Both the position numbers and the translations under genes were made by a program. 6,199 nucleotides of DNA from Gammaproteobacteria bacterium. Its GTDB lineage: Bacteria; Pseudomonadota; Gammaproteobacteria; Pseudomonadales; Azotimanducaceae. This document shows, one piece after another, positions 1-5,376 of this stretch (positions are counted from its first letter, which is position 1; each line of letters begins with the position of its first letter). The notes beneath the pieces are model-generated. The model made no database searches and was not told the origin of the DNA. It saw only the letters and a program-made list of their open reading frames with translations. The DNA is taken from contig PASO01000038.1 in NCBI GenBank assembly GCA_002712135.1, positions 76,324 to 82,522 of the forward strand, given 5' to 3'.

Positions 1-242
1 ACGCTGAGGTTATTTCACGCGAGCGGCATGCTGCCTAACATCGAGTTCGGGTGTCCGCAGTACATCGTATCATTCCTGTATGGTTTCAATGCTTTGAAAC
101 ATAGGTCCTGGAGCATATGAGCGACCAGCCCGGTGATGCCAAATTACATTGTTAACTAGGCCATGTTGCCGGGCTTGCATGGTCGGCATTTCAAGGAGTT
201 CTACAGCATCGGACTAAGGAAGAGCCGATTGATCCCGAATAC
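1..242. other. No intact gene; unidentified stop-broken coding-like traces
   Basis: No complete gene is visible here. On the plus strand, frame 1 is open from the left edge to a TGA at 118-120. After a further TAG at 157-159, the same frame gives a short ORF from ATG 163 that ends at TAA 247-249 (ending ...RKSRLIPNTV). On the minus strand a separate frame is open for about 47 codons (roughly 76-216) and is then broken by a stop. Either could be the decayed end of a gene, or both could be chance. I recognise no family in any of these peptides. A 6-bp inverted repeat (GCCCGG 128-133, CCGGGC 169-174) is present, without a T-run. Confidence 0.35.
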
Positions 243-294
243 AGTCTAATTTATGTCTATTTTATATTGATAAATATTAGATTTTAATTAGACT
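243..294. promoter_or_regulatory. AT-rich inverted repeat upstream of small ORF and photolyase
   Basis: A perfect 9-bp inverted repeat, AGTCTAATT at 243-251 and AATTAGACT at 286-294, brackets 34 nt of almost pure A/T. It lies 57 nt before the start of the 30-residue ORF and about 200 nt before the photolyase start. It is followed directly by TATAAA (294-299) and contains TTGATA (267-272); these resemble -10 and -35 elements, but their 21-nt spacing is poor. It may be a regulator binding site or promoter region for the two plus-strand genes. As a hairpin it would be weak, and no terminator T-run follows. The function is inferred from position only. Confidence 0.35.
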
Positions 295-350
295 ATAAAA
301 AATAACAGAAAGTTAACGTCAAAACATTCATTAACGAGGCAAGGACTTTT

Positions 351-443
351 ATGGTTTATATTCTGAGCACCCCTATCCTGGTAGTTGTTTCCATCGCAGC
401 CTGGGTCGGAATGATCACCAGTATGATGGCGATCACGGCGTGA
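351..443 (+). CDS. 30-residue uncharged single-pass membrane peptide (hypothetical)
   Basis: This short ORF runs from ATG 351 to TGA 441-443. A good ribosome binding site, AAGGA at 341-345 within GAGGCAAGGA, lies 5 nt before the start. The product begins MVYILSTPILVVVSIAAW and ends SMMAITA. It has no charged residue anywhere and is hydrophobic along its whole length, enough for one membrane-spanning helix. There is no cleavable signal or cysteine. It lies 50 nt upstream of the photolyase gene on the same strand with no terminator visible between them, so the two may be cotranscribed. I do not recognise a family. It could be a membrane anchor or regulator peptide, a leader peptide, or a chance ORF; the strong ribosome binding site and unbroken hydrophobicity favour real coding. 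Confidence 0.55.
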   Translation: MVYILSTPILVVVSIAAWVGMITSMMAITA

Positions 444-493
444 ATGTCCGGCACTAACGTTTGGTAACAGTGTACTTAAATAGCTACTGATCC

Positions 494-2032
494 GTGCAAA
501 CACTCAGACTGATACTTGGTGATCAACTCAATCACCAGCACAGTTGGTTTCCTACCCCCCAATCAGATGTGCTGTACGTAATAGCAGAGCTGCACCAAGA
601 GACCGCATACGTCTCGCATCACGCGCAGAAGATCTGTGCTTTTTTTGCCGCAATGCGGGATTTCGCGCAAGAACTTAAAAGCAGGGGCCATCGCGTCCTC
701 CACCTTACCCTAGACGACACCAGCCAATTCGATAATTTACCTGAAATGCTGTCGGCTCTATGCCATGAACACTCTATCGATGTCGTCGAGTACCAGCGTC
801 CGGACGAATATAGGTTGCGGCGTCAACTCGACCAAATGGACCTCGGTCCTGTCGATTGCAGAGAGGTTGATAGCGAGCACTTTCTGCTGCATTTCGATGA
901 ATTGCCTGATTATTTCCACAAGAGTAAGTCAACCCGTATGGAGCCCTTTTACCGAAAGATGCGTGTTCGCTTTGATTATCTTATGGATGGCACTAATCCA
1001 GAGGGTAGCCAGTGGAATTACGATGCCAGTAACCGCAATCGGCTTGTAACTAAGGATCTCGCTGACCTGCCAGAGCCACTATTGTTCTCCAACGACGTCT
1101 CTCGAATACTTAAACGCCTCGAGCGTCATGGTGTCGAAACAATTGGGAAGTCGCTATCAACCCTGCCTTGGCCGGTCAACCGAGAACAGGGACTGATGCT
1201 ACTGGACTACTTCTGTACACGACTGCTGCCCCATTACGGCCGGTTCCAAGATGCGATGACGGCAAACAGCAAGCATCGTTGGAGCCTGTATCATTCGAGG
1301 CTCAGTTTCCTCATGAACGTCAAGCTGTTATCTCCACGAGAAGTCATCGATAGCGCCATGGCCGCGTACCGGCAGAACAGTGCCATCGATATCGCGCAAA
1401 TCGAGGGTTTCGTCCGACAGATACTAGGATGGCGAGAGTTTATTCGCGGTGTTTATTGGATCAACATGCCAGACTACGCGGCAATGAACGCCTTGGGCGC
1501 CGATGGGAATCTGCCGAAGTTTTTCTGGACCGGCGACACCAACATGCGTTGCCTCCAGCATGCCATTGGCGATTCACTACGGCACGCGTATGCACATCAT
1601 ATTCAGCGATTGATGCTGATCGGTAACTACGCAATGTTATGTGGTATCGCCCCCGACGAGATCGATAGCTGGTATTTGGGGATCTATATCGATGCGATTG
1701 AATGGGTTGAGATGCCAAACACGCGCGGGATGAGCCAGTTTGCTGACGGAGGTCTGGTGGGCAGTAAACCCTACGCAGCCGGCGGCAATTATATAAACAA
1801 AATGAGCGACTACTGCAGCGACTGCAAGTACGATGTCAAGCAACGGACGGACGAAAACTCGTGTCCTTTCAATAGCCTGTATTGGGATTTCATCAATCGT
1901 CATGCTGAACAACTGATCCGAAACCCACGTGCCTCCATGGCGGTGAGAACTTTTAACCGGTTTGACGACACCGAGCGACAGTCTATCCAAGACCGGGCAA
2001 CGTGGTGTCGCGACCACCAGAATAGTCTTTAG
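494..2032 (+). CDS. Iron-sulfur bacterial (6-4) photolyase / cryptochrome, PhrB/CryB type
   Basis: The 512-residue protein belongs to the FeS-BCP branch of the cryptochrome/photolyase family. That branch includes Agrobacterium PhrB, which uses blue light and FAD to repair (6-4) pyrimidine photoproducts in DNA. The N-terminal Rossmann-like antenna domain (about 1-130, opening LRLILGDQLN) would hold a lumazine cofactor. The C-terminal helical FAD domain (about 230-510) contains LGWREFIRGVYW (311-322). Cys353, Cys441, Cys444 and Cys457 have the 88-3-13 spacing that I recall for the 4Fe-4S ligands of PhrB. Trp345, Trp393, Tyr394 and the His368-His369 pair also fall at PhrB-equivalent positions, shifted by three. 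The length is normal for the family. The start is GTG 494: a stop lies just upstream (488-490), and the family motif begins within a few residues. No Shine-Dalgarno sequence is visible. The family assignment is very secure; (6-4) repair rather than a photoreceptor role is inferred. Confidence 0.95.
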   Translation: MQTLRLILGDQLNHQHSWFPTPQSDVLYVIAELHQETAYVSHHAQKICAFFAAMRDFAQELKSRGHRVLHLTLDDTSQFDNLPEMLSALCHEHSIDVVEYQRPDEYRLRRQLDQMDLGPVDCREVDSEHFLLHFDELPDYFHKSKSTRMEPFYRKMRVRFDYLMDGTNPEGSQWNYDASNRNRLVTKDLADLPEPLLFSNDVSRILKRLERHGVETIGKSLSTLPWPVNREQGLMLLDYFCTRLLPHYGRFQDAMTANSKHRWSLYHSRLSFLMNVKLLSPREVIDSAMAAYRQNSAIDIAQIEGFVRQILGWREFIRGVYWINMPDYAAMNALGADGNLPKFFWTGDTNMRCLQHAIGDSLRHAYAHHIQRLMLIGNYAMLCGIAPDEIDSWYLGIYIDAIEWVEMPNTRGMSQFADGGLVGSKPYAAGGNYINKMSDYCSDCKYDVKQRTDENSCPFNSLYWDFINRHAEQLIRNPRASMAVRTFNRFDDTERQSIQDRATWCRDHQNSL

Positions 2033-2105
2033 GAACACCGACGTTGACCCCATTTCCGATCAGAACGAATCCGATATCAACAAAGAGTTCTGTATTCCAG
2101 TCAGG

Positions 2106-2495
2106 TTAAAGATCTCTACTGTAAGTTATATCGTCCTGCGCTTCAGACTCCGGGCATGTCTTGGTGGACAGGACTGCAGCACAGCCCAGACCGATCAGCG
2201 CCAGCACAAATAACTGAGCCATAGTTGATTGATCGCGACGGTCACAGACGAACCGCCAACGATAACTATGGATGCAATCGCGACCATCTTGGTATGCCTG
2301 ATGATACAGCGATTGATTTCCCAGTTACGGATAATGGAATCAAAACGACTCCCCGGTAAGGAGCCATGCATGCCAGTTTTCCGGGGAGTTCGCAAAGCAC
2401 CAAGCTGATGCCAGCAGAAATGGCGTTCCCGGCAATACCGGGAGGAGATAACCAAAGATGGCGATACCCAGAAACACAAAACCAAGTAGCTTCTA
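2106..2495 (-). pseudogene. Decayed DUF454 (YbaN-like) inner-membrane protein gene
   Basis: Three minus-strand frames read in succession give a nearly full-length DUF454/YbaN-family protein. Segment one (2492 to about 2349) reads KLLGFVFLGIAIFGYLLPVLPGTPF and so on to SPENWHAWLLTGE, matching the family's LPVLPTTPF...HAWLL signature. After a +1 shift near 2348, segment two reads RFDSIIRNWEINR and a hydrophobic helix down to NQLWL. After a net -1 shift near 2215-2221, segment three reads QLFVLALIGLG and a polar tail to TAA at 2106-2108. A TAG (2493-2495) precedes the first conserved Lys and no ATG start is present. An AAAGGA motif just upstream suggests the start codon itself was lost. The family is a small multi-pass inner-membrane protein of unknown role. 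The gene converges on the photolyase and diverges from the crotonase gene. Sequencing error is possible, but three separate lesions argue for true decay. Confidence 0.85.
2348..2389. repeat. 42-bp imperfect palindrome inside the DUF454 relic
   Basis: Perfect 9-bp GC-rich arms, ACTCCCCGG (2348-2356) and CCGGGGAGT (2381-2389), flank 24 nt. An 8-bp palindrome, CATGCATG (2365-2372), sits at exactly the same centre. The outer base of the left arm (2348) is where the first frameshift of the surrounding pseudogene maps. The sequence lies inside former coding DNA, so a terminator or operator role is unlikely. Confidence 0.6.
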
Positions 2496-2510
2496 GATTC
2501 CTTTGCACAA

Positions 2511-2530
2511 GAAACGCTCCTCAGCGTTTC
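2511..2530. repeat. Perfect 8-bp stem-loop between DUF454 relic and crotonase gene
   Basis: GAAACGCT (2511-2518) and AGCGTTTC (2523-2530) form a perfect 8-bp stem with a 4-nt loop. It sits in the 110-bp divergent intergenic region. There it could be an operator, or a hairpin in the leader of the former minus-strand gene. No clear T-run follows on the plus strand, and on the minus strand only TTTCTTGT follows, so it is at best a poor terminator. Confidence 0.4.
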
Positions 2531-2605
2531 ACCCTATGCTACCCTTTACCAGACTCCTCTGAATCGAAATACATACTAAGATCACTCAAATAACGGGAAC
2601 CGTTA

Positions 2606-3343
2606 ATGGCGCACAACACACTCGATCTTGAAACTACTGGCGGCATTGCCACCATCACTCTGAACCGCCCTCCCATGAACGCGGTAACAGACGAGATGCT
2701 GGATGAACTGGTGTCTGTCTGTACCGAGCTCGAGAGCGACGATACCATAAATGTAATTATTCTCACGGGTGCAGGACGAGCATTCTCAGCGGGACGAGAT
2801 GGTCCGGGTGTCCTCGCAGGAAAAGAACGACCTGGTGGACTTAGGTACGCGATTCTTGAGCAGATCAAGATGCCGGTAATAGCAGCAGTCAACGGATTCT
2901 GTTTTACCGGGTCGTTCGAACTCGCGATGTGTGCGGATATCATCATTGCTTCAGACAAGGCAAAGTTCGCCGACACCCATTCGCGTTTTGGTATTACGCC
3001 TGGAGGTGGACAAACGCAGCGTCTGCCGAGGCTAATCGGCGCCAGAAAAGCCAAGGAAATACTATTTACCGGGAGACAAATCTCCGCAGAGGAAGCCGAG
3101 CAGATCGGCATCATCAACAAGGTAGTTCCCCATGATACGTTAATGGATGAGGCGCGCACCATGGCCGCGATGATCCTGGAGAACATCCCCGAGACCATCC
3201 GTATTGAAAAACAACTGATTAATCAGTCCATGACCACAACGCTTAAGGAAGGGCTGGAACTGGAGGCTGCCGAGAACCCCAGCGGGGTCATTTCGCCAAC
3301 GCCCGAGGGACACAAACGAATGGAAACGCTCTTTAAGAAATAA
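2606..3343 (+). CDS. Enoyl-CoA hydratase/isomerase (crotonase) family protein
   Basis: The 245-residue protein has the full crotonase fold sequence pattern and is slightly shorter than the usual 255-290. It starts with the N-terminal strand motif GIATITLNRPPMNAV. The first oxyanion-hole loop is AFSAGRDG (59-66); the second, around Gly102, reads GFCFTGSFELA (97-107). The trimer-region block FADTHSRFGITPGGG precedes QRLPRLIG. Glu105 aligns with the first catalytic Glu (Glu144 of rat mitochondrial hydratase), but His125 occupies the place of the second (Glu164). Classical two-Glu hydration of trans-2-enoyl-CoA is therefore doubtful, and isomerase or another acyl-CoA activity is possible. The ADTH version is common among uncharacterised family members. 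A weak GGGAA ribosome binding site (2595-2599) precedes ATG 2606. The gene stands alone, divergent from the DUF454 relic, and ends 14 nt from the convergent ABC operon. Substrate unknown. Confidence 0.93.
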   Translation: MAHNTLDLETTGGIATITLNRPPMNAVTDEMLDELVSVCTELESDDTINVIILTGAGRAFSAGRDGPGVLAGKERPGGLRYAILEQIKMPVIAAVNGFCFTGSFELAMCADIIIASDKAKFADTHSRFGITPGGGQTQRLPRLIGARKAKEILFTGRQISAEEAEQIGIINKVVPHDTLMDEARTMAAMILENIPETIRIEKQLINQSMTTTLKEGLELEAAENPSGVISPTPEGHKRMETLFKK

Positions 3344-3357
3344 TCGGCAGACAGGCC

Positions 3358-5376
3358 CTACCCATTCTGCAACTCAACAAACTGTCGATAGGGTCCGTCA
3401 GGATGAGTCATTAGCTCTTCATGGCTACCGACATCATGGATGCTGCCGTCTTCAAGAAAAACGATCTTGTCAGCCTGTCGAATCGTTGATAGTCGATGAG
3501 CAATCACAATTACCAGACGGCCCTCTGCCGCCTTCTGTAACGCCAGTACCAGCTGATTTTCAGTGTGAGGATCAAGCGCAGCTGTCGGCTCATCCAGAAT
3601 GAGTATCTTCGCATCCCGCACCAGGCCCCTGGCAATAGAGAGACGCTGCTGCTGTCCCACCGAGAGCGTGTCGCCGGAACGGCCAAGCACCGTATCGATA
3701 CCATCGGGCAGCTGCTCAACAAAGTCCATACAACCCGAGGTTTCCAGTGCCGACATGATGTCGCTATCGCTGGCATCAGGGTTTGCCAGCAGCATGTTGC
3801 TGCGAATGGATTCCGACAGTAACAGATGCTCCTGAAATACATAGGTTACCTGATTACGCAGAGAATCGAGGTCAACTGTCGACACATCTTCACCATCGAT
3901 AAGTACACGGCCTTCTGTAGGTGTTAGCAGCGAGGGAATCATATAAGCGAGCGATGTTTTGCCTGCACCCGTCGGGCCAACAAATGCTACCAACTGCCCC
4001 ATGGAAAGCTCAAGACTAATATCACTGAGCGCGTTTCTTGTTTCGTCATAAGCAAAGCTTACGTTTTCAAACGTGACGCCTTCAGAAATTGGTGCCAACA
4101 CACTTGCCACCTCTCGGTCTTCTTCTGTCTCGTACTCCACAAAGAATAGAACGCGCCGAATGGCAACAATGTTTCGCTGCAGCTCAAGCCAAAACACGCC
4201 GAAGAAAAAGACAGAGCCTGCAATCCCGCTGTAAATGCCAAACAGCACGGCAAAATCACCCGGCGTCATGATCCCTTCGATGACACGATTGGTAAACAGG
4301 ATGGTGACATACAGGCCTGCGAGGCCAAAAACTCCTCCCGCAACCGCATCAATTGATAAACCCATAAAGGCAGAGTAGCGCTCTCGCTGAAACGCCTTAC
4401 CGCTATTGTCCGCGACACGCTGCGTTTCCTTTTTGGAGCCACCCAGGCTCTGCACCGCACCAATATTGTTGAGTGACTCTTCCATGGCATTGGTAGTGCG
4501 CGCGCCCGCCGCGCGCATGTTCTGGTTCGTTCTGCGAATAATTGCCGAAAGCGGAAAAGTGACGATGATGCAGACAGGGAACATGATCCAGGCAATCCAG
4601 ACCAGCTCAGGTGCAACCTCGCCATAGGAATACTGCAACAGGTACAAGTTAACGATCGCGGAAATCAGATAAAACACGGGAATAATGGTCATGCTATAGG
4701 TAAGACTGGGCACGTATGCAGCGTCATATAGCACGCGATAGATCGAGTCGCCGATTCTCTGGTCATCGAGGACTTTCATGGGTAAGTGAGTAAGACGATG
4801 AAACAACCGGGTTCGTAGATTGTTAGCCATATGCTGCGTCATACGAACGGCAACCATAACCTCAGCAACACCAAGCAAACCGCCACCTTTGCTCCAGCCG
4901 TCACTGATCTGGTTCTCGGATTTCGTCGCCGCATCCTTACCCTCATGCAATCCGGTGAACGTCCCAAACGCGCGGGTACCAAAGGCAAACAACATAACCA
5001 CGTAAATCGTGGTAAGAATCACCATGATCTGCAGTGGGTCTTTGCCTTCAACCATCTCCAGAATCGGATTCATAAACGGTGGATAACGGACTTCTGTCGT
5101 CCCAATCTCCTTAGAAAGAAGCACATTGTCAGTAACTATTTTCCCCATCCACGGCAACAGGAAAGTGGGAAAAAACAATATCAGCTGTATCAACACCTTG
5201 GTGGTAAAGAGGCCCTTAACATCAGCGAGCAAGGCCAACGACTTAACCACATACCGTGCGGCCTGACCCGTCGTGATATGGGGCTCTTTATCGAGCACCT
5301 CATCAATTTCAGCATGCCCCAATACGCCCTGTACAAACTCATTGAGTTTCGAATCCTTCACCGACGCTTCACTCAT
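3358..5376 (-). CDS. ABC exporter half-transporter, complete subunit (TMD-NBD)
   Basis: This 672-residue protein is a type IV (MsbA/LmrCD-like) inner-membrane exporter subunit that couples ATP hydrolysis to substrate efflux. A cytosolic N-terminal extension (1-55) precedes six likely membrane segments near 60-82, 115-137, 229-248, 257-279, 338-361 and 374-398. A polar, Gly-rich stretch (about 140-168) follows TM2, before LRTRLFHRLTHLP (187-199), and looks like an insertion. The nucleotide-binding domain (about 433-670) has A-loop Tyr443, Walker A GPTGAGKT (467-474), Q-loop Gln515, signature LSVGQ (571-575), Walker B ILILDE with catalytic Glu596, D-loop ALD (600-602) and H-loop His627. All ATPase residues are present. 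ATG 5374-5376 overlaps the upstream gene's TGA (ATGA), with GGGGAAG just before it, implying translational coupling and a heterodimer with that product. The substrate cannot be read from the sequence. Confidence 0.95.
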   Translation of the reverse strand: MSEASVKDSKLNEFVQGVLGHAEIDEVLDKEPHITTGQAARYVVKSLALLADVKGLFTTKVLIQLILFFPTFLLPWMGKIVTDNVLLSKEIGTTEVRYPPFMNPILEMVEGKDPLQIMVILTTIYVVMLFAFGTRAFGTFTGLHEGKDAATKSENQISDGWSKGGGLLGVAEVMVAVRMTQHMANNLRTRLFHRLTHLPMKVLDDQRIGDSIYRVLYDAAYVPSLTYSMTIIPVFYLISAIVNLYLLQYSYGEVAPELVWIAWIMFPVCIIVTFPLSAIIRRTNQNMRAAGARTTNAMEESLNNIGAVQSLGGSKKETQRVADNSGKAFQRERYSAFMGLSIDAVAGGVFGLAGLYVTILFTNRVIEGIMTPGDFAVLFGIYSGIAGSVFFFGVFWLELQRNIVAIRRVLFFVEYETEEDREVASVLAPISEGVTFENVSFAYDETRNALSDISLELSMGQLVAFVGPTGAGKTSLAYMIPSLLTPTEGRVLIDGEDVSTVDLDSLRNQVTYVFQEHLLLSESIRSNMLLANPDASDSDIMSALETSGCMDFVEQLPDGIDTVLGRSGDTLSVGQQQRLSIARGLVRDAKILILDEPTAALDPHTENQLVLALQKAAEGRLVIVIAHRLSTIRQADKIVFLEDGSIHDVGSHEELMTHPDGPYRQFVELQNG

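Noticed and set aside
128..174. GCCCGG/CCGGGC inverted repeat as a terminator
   Set aside because: Only a 6-bp stem, a 35-nt loop and no following T-run.
1637..2053. 138-residue minus-strand ORF opposite the photolyase 3' end
   Set aside because: It overlaps the conserved FAD and cluster-binding region of the photolyase in antisense and shows no independent family signal.
2061..2092. CAGAAC/GTTCTG inverted repeat after the photolyase as its terminator
   Set aside because: A 6-bp stem with a 20-nt loop and no T-run is within chance expectation.
2195..2508. Two minus-strand ORFs (2195-2485 and 2266-2508) as intact genes
   Set aside because: Neither is a whole gene. Part of the first is the middle frame of the DUF454 relic, while the second is an out-of-frame shadow; the family signature needs three frames.
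2545..2574. TTTACC and ATACAT with an 18-nt spacer as a promoter for the crotonase gene
   Set aside because: Both hexamers match sigma-70 consensus poorly; the position fits, but the evidence is too weak to list.
2539..3198. 219-residue minus-strand ORF opposite the crotonase gene
   Set aside because: It is antisense to a clear crotonase gene and its translation is Ser/Pro/Arg-rich with no family pattern, a typical shadow frame.
3344..3357. Bidirectional terminator between the crotonase and ABC genes
   Set aside because: The 14-nt gap contains no stem or T-run, and no clear hairpin is seen in the adjoining gene ends.
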